A stretch of 64,000 nt of DNA, taken from contig JAKOPZ010000274.1 of NCBI GenBank assembly GCA_029778615.1, positions 1 to 64,000 on the forward strand, written 5' to 3'. Of the stretch, positions 17,370 to 25,645 are shown in pieces. The notes under the pieces are model-generated. The model searched no databases. It had not been told where the DNA came from and worked only from the letters and a program-made list of their open reading frames with translations. This stretch comes from Chloroflexota bacterium (GTDB lineage Bacteria; Chloroflexota; Anaerolineae; UBA4142; SHND01). A program made the position numbers and the translations under genes. Position 1 is the stretch's first letter; every line of letters starts with the position of its first letter.

Positions 17370-18865
17370 TCCATCATCTCCCATTCTGTTTGCAGTTCGG
17401 GACCACGCGCTGCGTCAAACGCCGAATGTATTTGCGCGCGACGATACAGCTGAAGCGCTTGCACGCGCTGCGCGGCGTGGTCCACCAACGGTTTTGGATA
17501 ATCTTGTCCCAATTCAAAATGCAGCCGATGCGCCAGTTCAACCGGCAAGGTCCACGGCGCGTGAAGGTATTCGTTTGGCACGTTTGCCAATTCGGGCACC
17601 CAGCGGCGAATGTAACTGCCGCCGGGGTCAAAGCGCATGCTTTGCAGCACCGGGTTGAAAATTCGAAAGTACGGCTGCGCGTCCGTGCCGGTCCCGGCAG
17701 TCCACTGCCAACCGCCGTTGTTCGACGCTATATCGCCGTCAATCAAGTGCTGTAGAAAATAGCGTTCGCCCGCGCGCCAATCCATCAACAAATCTTTGGT
17801 GAGAAACGACGCGGTCACCATCCGCGCGCGATTGTGCATCCAACCCGTCGCGTTCAGTTGGCGCATTCCCGCGTCCACCAACGGGAAACCGGTGCGTCCC
17901 TCACTCCATGCGGCAAACTGCGCGGGATTGGATTCCCATTTCAAAGCCGCATAGTTCGCGCGAAAGGACTCGCGCGCCGCATGCGGAAAGTGATACATCA
18001 CGTGATTGAAAAATTCGCGCCACACGAGTTCGTCCAGCCACACCTGCGCGGCGGCGCGCGTTTCGCGGCGTTTGGCTTGGCGCGGCGCGCTGCGCGCAGG
18101 CAAATTTTCGCGCGCCAGGCGCGCCAGTTCGCGCACGGACACGGTGCCAAAATGCAAATGCGGCGAAAGATGGGACGTCGCGTCCGCTGCCAAATCGTCG
18201 CGCGATTCTCCATACGCGTGCAGACCGTTTTGGTGCGCGGTGAACGCGCGTGCGAGTTCCGTGCCCGCGCGTTCGCCGCCGCGCGCAAATTGCGGATTTC
18301 GTTCTGTACGCCACGCGTTCAGCTCAAGCGATGGAATCTTGGGCGGCGTGCTGAGCGAACGTTTGGTTTCATAACGCGGCGGAATGGAAACCACACTCGC
18401 CCATCGCGCGCGATAACGCGAATACACTGTGTACGGGTTGCCATTGTCTTGGACCACTTGATGCGGGTCCGCAAGATACAGGTCGTTGAACGTTCGATGG
18501 TGGATGCCTGCCGCATCCAGCGCGGTGCACACACGCGCATCGCGCCGCCGCGCATAGGGCGTATAGTCCGCGTGAAAATACACGGCGTCGGCTTGCGTCT
18601 CGCGCGCGAGGCACACCAATTCGCGCGCCGCGTCGCCTTGCCGCACAATCAAGTATGCGCCGCGTTTTCGCAAATTCGCATCGAGCTCTGCGAGGGCGTC
18701 AAATAAAAATTGTCGTCGCGCGGGCGCCAATTTTTTGCTCGCCAGCAAAGTGGGGTCGAGAATGAAAATTGGCAGCACCGCGTCCGCGTCGTTCAACGCG
18801 TGATGCAAGACGACGGTATCGTTCAACCGCACATCGCGGCGCAGCCACCACAAGATTCGTTTCAT
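17366..18865 (-). CDS. phr: Deoxyribodipyrimidine photolyase
   Basis: Cryptochrome/photolyase family flavoprotein (499 aa) that repairs UV-made pyrimidine dimers using blue light. The N-terminal antenna domain starts KRILWWLRRDVRLND with PVFILDP. The FAD-binding domain shows LSPHLHFGTVSVREL, WREFFNHVMY, GFPLVDAGMRQL, GWMHNRARM, ASNNGGWQWTAGTGTDA and YFRIFNPVLQS, typical of class I CPD photolyases. ATG 18865 comes five bases after the ABC ATPase stop. It belongs to the B12-regulator operon, matching known light-induced photolyase genes. Confidence 0.95.
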   Translation of the reverse strand: MKRILWWLRRDVRLNDTVVLHHALNDADAVLPIFILDPTLLASKKLAPARRQFLFDALAELDANLRKRGAYLIVRQGDAARELVCLARETQADAVYFHADYTPYARRRDARVCTALDAAGIHHRTFNDLYLADPHQVVQDNGNPYTVYSRYRARWASVVSIPPRYETKRSLSTPPKIPSLELNAWRTERNPQFARGGERAGTELARAFTAHQNGLHAYGESRDDLAADATSHLSPHLHFGTVSVRELARLARENLPARSAPRQAKRRETRAAAQVWLDELVWREFFNHVMYHFPHAARESFRANYAALKWESNPAQFAAWSEGRTGFPLVDAGMRQLNATGWMHNRARMVTASFLTKDLLMDWRAGERYFLQHLIDGDIASNNGGWQWTAGTGTDAQPYFRIFNPVLQSMRFDPGGSYIRRWVPELANVPNEYLHAPWTLPVELAHRLHFELGQDYPKPLVDHAAQRVQALQLYRRAQIHSAFDAARGPELQTEWEMME

Positions 18866-18869
18866 TTTT

Positions 18870-19691
18870 TTACAGTGCCAGCGCAGGGATGCTCTTGAGT
18901 TCGCGCAGCTCCGGTTTGCCGTTGCCGGAAAGGAGGTGGCGCGTGTCGGCAGTCGCTTCGGGCGAGATGCCTTTGGTGGCGAGGGCATTGATTTCATCGC
19001 GCGCGCGAATTTCGCGGCGCACGTGTCCGTCCACCATTTGCACCACGCGGTCGGCGTACTGCACCATGCGTAAATCATGTGTGACCATAATGCCCGCGCG
19101 TCCCTGCTCGTGAATCAGATTGGCAAACGTTTGCACCACCTGATGCGCGCGTTCGGTATCGAGCGACGCGGTGGGTTCGTCCGCCAGCACGACGGCGGGA
19201 TTGTGCACGAGCGCGCGCGCAATCGCCACGCGCTGTTGTTGTCCGCCCGAAAGTTGGCGCGGCAGATTGTTCATGCGGTCGCCAAGTCCGAGCCGTTCCA
19301 TCAACTCGCGCACGCGCAGCGCGCCCGCTTTGTCGAGTGTACCGTTCAAGCGCAGCATCACTTCTACATTTTCACGCGCGGTGAGAAACGGCAGCAAGTT
19401 GTTGGTCTGAAACGTGAAACCGATTTTTTCGCGGCGAAAGCGCGTGCGCGCGGCATCGGACATTGCCGCGAGGTTTGTGCCGTCAATGAAAATTTCGCCG
19501 TCGGTGGGACGGAGCAGCGCGGCGAGCATCGAGAGCATGGTCGTTTTGCCCGAACCCGACGGACCCACGAGCGCGAGAAATTCTCCCGATGCGACGTGCA
19601 TCGAAACATTTTCCACTGCCGTCGTCAATACATTGCCGCTTCCGTACACTTTTTTTACACTGCGCGTTTCCAACGCGTACTGATTCGTCAT
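18870..19691 (-). CDS. MacB/LolD-type ABC exporter ATPase
   Basis: Cytoplasmic ATPase (273 aa) of the MacB/LolD/DevA class. It has Walker [11 protein letters not shown]-loop [16 protein letters not shown], signature [15 protein letters not shown], Walker [13 protein letters not shown] and the switch TH in VTHDLR. An unusual C-terminal tail of about 45 residues follows the ATPase core. ATG 19691 is preferred because AAGGATGG precedes it; an earlier ATG at 19730 lacks a site. It pairs with the FtsX-like permease just upstream. Substrate unknown; the operon suggests a stress-related lipid or pigment. Confidence 0.9.
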   Translation of the reverse strand: MTNQYALETRSVKKVYGSGNVLTTAVENVSMHVASGEFLALVGPSGSGKTTMLSMLAALLRPTDGEIFIDGTNLAAMSDAARTRFRREKIGFTFQTNNLLPFLTARENVEVMLRLNGTLDKAGALRVRELMERLGLGDRMNNLPRQLSGGQQQRVAIARALVHNPAVVLADEPTASLDTERAHQVVQTFANLIHEQGRAGIMVTHDLRMVQYADRVVQMVDGHVRREIRARDEINALATKGISPEATADTRHLLSGNGKPELRELKSIPALAL

Positions 19692-19736
19692 GGTTGTTCC
19701 ATCCTTATTTTGGTGATTCATTTTTGTCATTCGTCA

Positions 19737-20888
19737 TCACGCGCCGAACCCGATTGCCGTCAGCGGTTCCACGCGGAGCGCATAGCGAATTGAAACCAGA
19801 CCGCCGATAGGTCCGATGAGCAGCAGGGCAACCACGGCGGCGAACACCGCACTGCCGGTGAATACAATCGGGAACGTGGGCGGAAACGTGAGCGACAAGG
19901 CGAGCGAAAGCGCCGTGCCCATGGCTACGCCGAGCGTCGTGACAAGCACAATTTGCGCGAGCGCGGCGAACGCGACCACCCAATTCGACGCGCCAATCGC
20001 TTTTAACATGCCGATTTGCGGAACTTTTTGCAGCGTTTGAATTTGGAAAAATCCGCCGACGACGAGAATGCCGATGATGAACGCGAAATAACGCTGGGTG
20101 TCGAGTGTGTTTTGTTGTTCTTTGTAACCCGGCGTCGCGGTGTACGCCGTCTGCAAATCCACCACCTGCAAATCGCCGACTTGTTGTTCAATTTCTTTTG
20201 CCATTGCCGCTTGGTCATTCGGATTCTGCAATTGAATCGCGACGATGTTGGAAACCATTTGCGAGGTGTTGACATTCACAACGCCCGGACGAATGCGTTC
20301 CCACGTGAGATGCGGCAGAATGACGCTGGGCTGCAAAAAGAACGAACGTCCGTCCGTAATGCCCACCACGCGCACATCATAAAATTGTTCTTTGGTGCCC
20401 TGAATTGTTTTCAACGTCAGCGTGTCGCCAACCTTAAGGTTTGTACGCAGCGCGGTATTGCGGTCAAGCAGCGCTTCGCGCGCGCTCAAATCATCCAGTT
20501 GTTTCCCTTGCGTGACGGGCGGTTCGCCGGGGCGCCCGGGTTCCACGCCCAAAATCGAAACATTTACGTCCGGTTTGCCGTCGGACAAGACCACCGTCGC
20601 GGTGGACGCGCTGATTTGTCCCACATCACGCACACCGCGCACGCGTCGAATGTCCTGCGCGGTGGGGCGGTCGAGCCGCGAGGTTTGTACGGACAAATTC
20701 ACATCCGCTTTGTACGCAATCAAATCCGCATTCAATTTTTCGATATATTCGCGGTTGCCGTTGCCCAGTCCTTCCGCCAACGCGGCGACAAACAACACCA
20801 ACAGCGTAATCAACGCAATCACTGCCGCAATCAACAGAAAGCGTCCTTTGAGTCTCCACATTTCTTTGGCGGCTAGATAAAATGGCAT
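19737..20888 (-). CDS. FtsX/DevC-like ABC exporter permease
   Basis: Membrane permease (383 aa) of the FtsX/MacB class: one N-terminal helix (FLLIAAVIALITLLVLFVAA), a large extracytoplasmic domain (about 40-260) and three C-terminal helices (FAFIIGILVVGGFFQIQTLQ; VLVTTLGVAMGTALSLALSL; AVVALLLIGPIGGLVSI). The QVPQIGMLKAIGAS-type coupling segment is present as KVPQIGMLKAIGAS. This layout fits DevC of heterocyst glycolipid export and MacB. One base separates it from the methyltransferase gene, so it is within the operon. Confidence 0.88.
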   Translation of the reverse strand: MPFYLAAKEMWRLKGRFLLIAAVIALITLLVLFVAALAEGLGNGNREYIEKLNADLIAYKADVNLSVQTSRLDRPTAQDIRRVRGVRDVGQISASTATVVLSDGKPDVNVSILGVEPGRPGEPPVTQGKQLDDLSAREALLDRNTALRTNLKVGDTLTLKTIQGTKEQFYDVRVVGITDGRSFFLQPSVILPHLTWERIRPGVVNVNTSQMVSNIVAIQLQNPNDQAAMAKEIEQQVGDLQVVDLQTAYTATPGYKEQQNTLDTQRYFAFIIGILVVGGFFQIQTLQKVPQIGMLKAIGASNWVVAFAALAQIVLVTTLGVAMGTALSLALSLTFPPTFPIVFTGSAVFAAVVALLLIGPIGGLVSIRYALRVEPLTAIGFGA

Positions 20889-20889
20889 C

Positions 20890-21717
20890 TTATGCTCTCC
20901 CTTTCGTTAACAGACTAAACAAGACAATCCCTTTTGGTTCTTGCTTGCTCACATTCCATCCCGCGTCGTGCGCCATCGCGCTAAATTCATTTGCGGTCGG
21001 GAATTGGATTCCGCTTGCGCGCAACATGTTCTGCACCGCGCTGCCCAACGGTTTCGGCGCGTTCTGCAAACTCATCACAAACATTCGTCCGCCGCGTTTG
21101 GTGACGCGAAATGCTTCGCGCAGTGGATGGATAAACGTCTGCATTTCATTGAGCGAACCGCCGACGACCACCGCGTCCATACTCGCATCTTGAAACGGCA
21201 ATTTTTCGGCGGGCGCGCGCAGCAGAATAATTCCATTGCGTTGTTCGCGCGCGATATATTGTTTCGCTTCGCGCAGCATGGCGTATGCCAAATCCACTGC
21301 AAAAATCGTCGCGCCGCGCGCGCTCAAACTGCGCGCATACAGACCCGTTGACGTTCCCAAATCCATCACCCACTCGTTTGCCTGCACATCCGTCCATTCA
21401 TTGAGCAAGTTCAATTCGCGCGCTACTGAAAAACTTTCGCCCGTGAGCAAACTCAACGCGCGTTTGCGCCAAATGCGTTCGTACCCTTGCGGCGTCGGAA
21501 AAAAATCGTTGCTTTTGCCCGCGAGGGTGAGCGGCAATTTTTTTTCATACACTGCCATATCCAAAATCTGTTCCGCAATCGGATACAAATGATTACAGCG
21601 GTCGCAAACGGCGTAACCATATTCGGGCAGCGCCGCTTTTGTAAACGCGTCGGGCGTGCTCGAGCGCAAGCCAACGCCTTGGCAATTTGGACAAACCAAG
21701 CCGGAAAAAATTTCCAT
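20890..21717 (-). CDS. SAM-dependent methyltransferase with zinc-ribbon N-terminus
   Basis: Protein of 275 aa. The N-terminus has two CxxC pairs (CPNC about residue 9 and CDRC about 38), a Trm112-like ribbon. A class I methyltransferase follows, with motif I DLGTSTGLYARSLSARG, AVDLAYAMLREAK, LPFQDASMDAVVVGG and RVTKRGGRMFVMS. This architecture resembles bacterial UbiE-like and rRNA guanine methyltransferase groups; the substrate cannot be named. ATG 21717 follows the epimerase stop by four bases. Presence in a light-regulated operon suggests a lipid or quinone substrate, as inference. Confidence 0.85.
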   Translation of the reverse strand: MEIFSGLVCPNCQGVGLRSSTPDAFTKAALPEYGYAVCDRCNHLYPIAEQILDMAVYEKKLPLTLAGKSNDFFPTPQGYERIWRKRALSLLTGESFSVARELNLLNEWTDVQANEWVMDLGTSTGLYARSLSARGATIFAVDLAYAMLREAKQYIAREQRNGIILLRAPAEKLPFQDASMDAVVVGGSLNEMQTFIHPLREAFRVTKRGGRMFVMSLQNAPKPLGSAVQNMLRASGIQFPTANEFSAMAHDAGWNVSKQEPKGIVLFSLLTKGRA

Positions 21718-21721
21718 GCGT

Positions 21722-22657
21722 TTAATCTTTCGCAAAGGCATCGCGCAGTGCGCGTCCAAACGGCAACCGATTCAGGTACGAAATCACTTCGGCATAACGA
21801 CGCGGCTTGAAACCAAAATTCTTTTCGACCGCATCGGGCGTTGCCGTGTTATCCACGTTCAACAGCTCGAGCAAGCCGGTGGTCGCGGGCGGTTTGGGCA
21901 AAACAATTTCCATCCCCTTGATGACGGGGCGCATCAGCGGCACCGGCACCTTGACCAATAAACGCTTGCGCTGCAACGCGAACAAAATTTGTTTCACCAT
22001 CGCCTCATACGTGAGAATTTCGGGTCCGCCGACCTCGTAGGTTTGATGCACGGTGCGCGGTTCCTTCAACGCCTGCGCCATCATCGTAACCATGTCCTCA
22101 ATCCAGAGCGGTTGAAAGCGCGCCTGTCCGTCGCCGACGAGCGGAAACGCAAGCGGAGTGATGACAAGCCAACGCGCGAGCGCGTTCGTAAATTCATCTT
22201 CGGGACCGACGAGCACCGACGGACGAAAAATAGTCCAATCGAGTTGGCTCGCGCGCACCGCGTCTTCGCCTTGCCCTTTGCTGCGGAGATAGGCGTAGGG
22301 CGATTTGGAATCGGCGGCGAGCGCGGACTGGTGAATAAAACGTTTCACACCGGCGGCTTGCGCCGCCTGTACAATATTGCGCGTCCCATTCACATTGAGC
22401 GCGTCAAACGTGGCGCCGCCTTTTTCAAAAGGAATCGCGACGAGATGCACCACCGCGTCCATGCCTTGCACCGCAGCGGGCAAGGATTCCGGGCGGGTCA
22501 CGTCTCCGGCAACCAATTCGACCGCAACATTTTTATCGAGATGCCCGCGCGCGTTCACGTCGCGCACAATGCCGCGCACGCGGTGTCCTTGCTTGACAAG
22601 GTATGCGGCAAGATGACTGCCGACGAAACCGGTAATTCCCGTAATCAAAATGTTCAT
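21722..22657 (-). CDS. NDUFA9-like NAD(P)-binding epimerase/reductase
   Basis: Atypical short-chain dehydrogenase (311 aa). The Rossmann motif GITGFVGSHLAAYLVKQGH is at the N-terminus, followed by GDVTRPESLPAAV, VVHLVAIP, FIHQSALAA and the YAYLRSKGQGE active-site region with Tyr and Lys. The C-terminal half (VGPEDEFTNALA, YEVGGPEILTYEAMV) matches the complex-I NDUFA9-like group. It overlaps the regulator gene by four bases (ATGA). Reaction unknown; relatives act on lipids, quinones or carotenoids. Confidence 0.85.
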   Translation of the reverse strand: MNILITGITGFVGSHLAAYLVKQGHRVRGIVRDVNARGHLDKNVAVELVAGDVTRPESLPAAVQGMDAVVHLVAIPFEKGGATFDALNVNGTRNIVQAAQAAGVKRFIHQSALAADSKSPYAYLRSKGQGEDAVRASQLDWTIFRPSVLVGPEDEFTNALARWLVITPLAFPLVGDGQARFQPLWIEDMVTMMAQALKEPRTVHQTYEVGGPEILTYEAMVKQILFALQRKRLLVKVPVPLMRPVIKGMEIVLPKPPATTGLLELLNVDNTATPDAVEKNFGFKPRRYAEVISYLNRLPFGRALRDAFAKD

Positions 22658-23952
22658 GGTGCGTCCTCCTTTAGCGCCTGTGCGGGGTCTGTCGCCGCGC
22701 CAAGCCGTTCGACCAATTCACTGACTTGCGCTGCCGTGTCCGCGTTGAGGTGCCGCGCGCTCGCCGCGCGATACACATCCAAAAACTGATGAAAGGACGA
22801 CATGGCAACTCGATGCGCGGGCATGAACACGTTTGCCCACACCCCTTGCAAATCCATTAACTCGGGCACGCCGAACGCGAACGCGCAAATGCACGCGTCG
22901 GTGAGAAACAACGCGGCGTGCGTCATGTCATGCCGAAATTCATCGCGCTGTGAATTTTTCAATTTGGGAAGCGCGGCAACATATTTGTTCGCCGCGTCGC
23001 TGGCAAGCTGCAAGCGCACCGCGTCGAGCGCGCGCGCCGCATTCAACATCCGCCGCGCGGGTTTCCATTCCGCAAGGCGCGGCGCGCGTGTGACGAGCTG
23101 TTGAATCGCGGTCACGCCGTCCTTGCCGAGATAGGCGCCGGGCAGATGTTCGCGCAGCGCGGGAAGCATACGAAACACTTCGCCGCCAAAGAGTAACGGC
23201 GCGGGCGGCAGTGGTTCGCTCCACAGGGGGAGCAGGGAAGCAAGCCCCGTCACGGTCGAAACCGAAAGCAGAATGAACTGCACGTCAGGTGGGATGTGAC
23301 GCAATTCCGTGAGCGGTGTGCGTTGTCCCAAATACGTGACGTTCCAGCCATGCCGCCGCGCCAACAGCGTAAACATCAAGAGTCCCAAATCGTGCTGTTC
23401 TTCCGGCGCGCACGCGGCGACGAGACGCGACGCGCTCCACAGCGGCGCGGGCTGGGCTTGAAGCAGCGCGTGCAAACGTTGGCGCACGAGATTGCTTGCA
23501 AAATGTTCTTGTTCAACCGATAATAGATTGCGCTGCCAGTTGTCGCCGATGCGGCGCAGCGTCGGCTCCAAAATTTCCGTAATCATTTGTTCGGGTGAAA
23601 GGATGCTCCACGCCTCGTTCAAAATTTTTTGCGCCGCGGCTTCATCGCGCGCGAAAAACGCGTCGTACAACGCATCCGCGCGAGAGGTGAGGAGGGTCGC
23701 CGGCGCGAGCTGGATTTCCGGCGCGCCGCGCGCGTGTTCGCGCAACAGCGCGCTGGCTTGGGCGGGGGAAACACCCTGTTCAACCTGGCGTTTCATCCAC
23801 AGCACATCGGCGATGTCCTGCTCGTCGTACAGCCGATAGCGATTTTCGGCATTGCGTTCCGGGCGGGGGATGCCGTACCGACGCTCCCACGCGCGCAGAG
23901 TGTGCAGGGGGACACCGGTGCGTTCCGAAACCGCTTTGATATTTAGACTCAT
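22654..23952 (-). CDS. CarH/LitR-like B12-binding MerR regulator with extra C-terminal domain
   Basis: Light-sensing repressor candidate (432 aa). The MerR helix-turn-helix (about 4-70) contains VPLHTLRAWERRYG. The cobalamin-binding helical bundle holds the CarH Wx9EH motif, W139...E149-H150. The Rossmann B12 domain has ExHxxG at E185-H187-G190, plus LSVSTVTG and LLFGGEVF. CarH proteins bind adenosylcobalamin, form tetramers on DNA in the dark and dissociate in light. About 140 residues beyond the usual CarH end (about 290-432) form an unrecognised helical extension. Promoter and inverted-repeat operator lie at 23965-24020, arguing for autoregulation. Confidence 0.92.
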   Translation of the reverse strand: MSLNIKAVSERTGVPLHTLRAWERRYGIPRPERNAENRYRLYDEQDIADVLWMKRQVEQGVSPAQASALLREHARGAPEIQLAPATLLTSRADALYDAFFARDEAAAQKILNEAWSILSPEQMITEILEPTLRRIGDNWQRNLLSVEQEHFASNLVRQRLHALLQAQPAPLWSASRLVAACAPEEQHDLGLLMFTLLARRHGWNVTYLGQRTPLTELRHIPPDVQFILLSVSTVTGLASLLPLWSEPLPPAPLLFGGEVFRMLPALREHLPGAYLGKDGVTAIQQLVTRAPRLAEWKPARRMLNAARALDAVRLQLASDAANKYVAALPKLKNSQRDEFRHDMTHAALFLTDACICAFAFGVPELMDLQGVWANVFMPAHRVAMSSFHQFLDVYRAASARHLNADTAAQVSELVERLGAATDPAQALKEDAP

Positions 23953-23964
23953 GCTTTAACCTTC

Positions 23965-24020
23965 GACAAACACTATACAACATATCGCTTGTGTTGTCAA
24001 TAGTTTGTATAATGTTTGTC
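23965..24020. promoter_or_regulatory. Inverted-repeat operator of the B12 regulator
   Basis: GACAAACACTATACAA (23965-23980) and TTTGTATAATGTTTGTC (24004-24020) are inverted copies with one mismatch over 15 bases; the arm starts are 39 bases apart. A further TTGTGTTGTC (23989-23998) resembles a third half-site. The repeat overlaps the -10 of the regulator's promoter, as in CarH-repressed promoters. Confidence 0.75.
23972..24000 (-). promoter_or_regulatory. Promoter of the light-responsive operon
   Basis: Reading on the minus strand: -35 TTGACA (23995-24000), 17-base spacer, -10 TATAGT (23972-23977). The -10 sits inside the left operator arm, so bound regulator would block RNA polymerase. A plus-strand TATAAT at 24008-24013 in the other arm may serve the DUF4139 gene, but no good -35 accompanies it. 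Confidence 0.7.
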
Positions 24021-24085
24021 AAGACTTTTTCCAACCTCGCTTTTTGCCGGGTTCTAACCTATTTTTGAGCCAAAAAGGAGCCCCT

Positions 24086-25645
24086 ATGCCCATCCTCGAT
24101 ACGAACATTACCGCCGTCACCGTCTATCCCGACCGCGCGCGCGTCACGCGCACGGGACACATGCAGCTGGAGGCGGGCGCGCAAACGCTCACCGTTCCTG
24201 CCCTGCCGCACACGCTCGATGAAGCGTCGGTGCGCGCGAGCGGGCGCGGCGCGGCGCGACTGACCGGCGTTCAAACCGAGCGTCATACGGACGCGGACGC
24301 GCAAGCCGGACCTGCCAAAGACGCGCAGGACAAATTGCAGGCGCTGCTCGACCAGGACAAGATTCTTGCCGACGAGCAAGACGCGTGGACACAGCGGCTG
24401 ACCATTGTGAAGCAAATCGGCGCGGGCGGCGGTGAGAATTTTTCGCGCAGTGTCGCGCGCGGAAAACTTTCATTAGAGGGCTTGACCGGCGTGCTTGATT
24501 ATTTGTCGCAATCGCACGAAGCCGCGTCAAATATTTTGCGCGACCTCATCGTGCGCCGCCGCGACCTGCAAAAACAAATTGACGCGGCAAAACAGGATGC
24601 GGACAAATTACAGAATGCCGCCGCGCTCGAAACGGTGAATGCACACGTGCGCGTAGAAATGCAAGCGGCAGGTGAAATTGAAATCGAATTGAGTTACACC
24701 GTGTACGGCGCGAGTTGGCAAGCGCTGTACGACGCGCGGCTCGAAGGCGCCACGCTCGAATGGAATGCGCTCGCCCAAGTGCGCCAACAAACGGGCGAAG
24801 CTTGGAGCGCGCCGTACGCGCTCACCCTTTCCACCGCCTCCCTCGCGACCGGATTGGACAAACCCGAACTCGCCCCGTGGCGCGTGGACGCGTATCGCCC
24901 TCCGCAGCCGCGCATGATGCAAACGCGCGGCGCAGGTCCGATGATGGCAGCCGCGCCCGCCGCCGAAATGGCAATGCCCGCCGATGCGATGCCGATGCAA
25001 AAAATGACATACGAACAAGCGCAGGTCGAAACCGGCGCCGCAAGCGTGACGTACAAAATTCCAACCGCCCCGGCGATTCCTGCCGACGGCGAACCGCATC
25101 AAGTTCATATCACGACTCGTTCGCTCGACGTGCGGCTCGATTATTTTTGCGCCCCAAAAGTGGACGCCCACGCGTTCATCCGCGCCGAATTTACCAATCC
25201 GTCCGACTATATCTTTTTGAGCGGGCAGGTGAATTTGTATCACGGCGCGGACTTTGTTGGCACGCGGCACACCGAAACCATTGTGCCCCAACAAAACGTC
25301 GAATTGTTTCTCGGCGCGGAGGAACGCCTTTACGTCGAACGTCAAGAGACCAAACGCGCGGTGGACAAATCACTGCTCGGCAACACCGCACGCACCGCGC
25401 TCGCGTATCGCATCACGATTCAAAATCCCGCGCTCGATCTGGCGCGGCTCACCGTGCTCGACCAAATTCCAATTTCGGCGCATCCCGACATTCGCGTGAA
25501 ACTCAATCGCGTCTCACCCGAAGTTTCGCCGAACGAGCAGGGCGAGCTGGAATGGAAGCGCGATTTGAAACGCGGCGAGCAAGCCGATTTTGAATTTGAA
25601 GTGACCGTCGAATACCCGAAAGAAATGCGCGTGGTGGGGTTATGA
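24086..25645 (+). CDS. DUF4139 (MuiA-like) domain protein
   Basis: Protein of 519 aa of the DUF4139/mucoidy-inhibitor-A-like family. The N-terminal DUF4140 part (TAVTVYPDRARVTR, TLTVPALPHTLDEASVRA) leads to a coiled-coil stretch (about 65-185) and a beta-rich DUF4139 region (SYTVYGASWQALYDARLEG, LEWNALAQVRQQTGE, NPSDYIFLSGQVNLY, LDQIPISAHPDIRVKL). No signal peptide is visible. ATG 24086 follows AAAAGGAG. It is divergent from the B12-regulator operon across the shared operator. Molecular function unknown. Confidence 0.88.
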   Translation: MPILDTNITAVTVYPDRARVTRTGHMQLEAGAQTLTVPALPHTLDEASVRASGRGAARLTGVQTERHTDADAQAGPAKDAQDKLQALLDQDKILADEQDAWTQRLTIVKQIGAGGGENFSRSVARGKLSLEGLTGVLDYLSQSHEAASNILRDLIVRRRDLQKQIDAAKQDADKLQNAAALETVNAHVRVEMQAAGEIEIELSYTVYGASWQALYDARLEGATLEWNALAQVRQQTGEAWSAPYALTLSTASLATGLDKPELAPWRVDAYRPPQPRMMQTRGAGPMMAAAPAAEMAMPADAMPMQKMTYEQAQVETGAASVTYKIPTAPAIPADGEPHQVHITTRSLDVRLDYFCAPKVDAHAFIRAEFTNPSDYIFLSGQVNLYHGADFVGTRHTETIVPQQNVELFLGAEERLYVERQETKRAVDKSLLGNTARTALAYRITIQNPALDLARLTVLDQIPISAHPDIRVKLNRVSPEVSPNEQGELEWKRDLKRGEQADFEFEVTVEYPKEMRVVGL

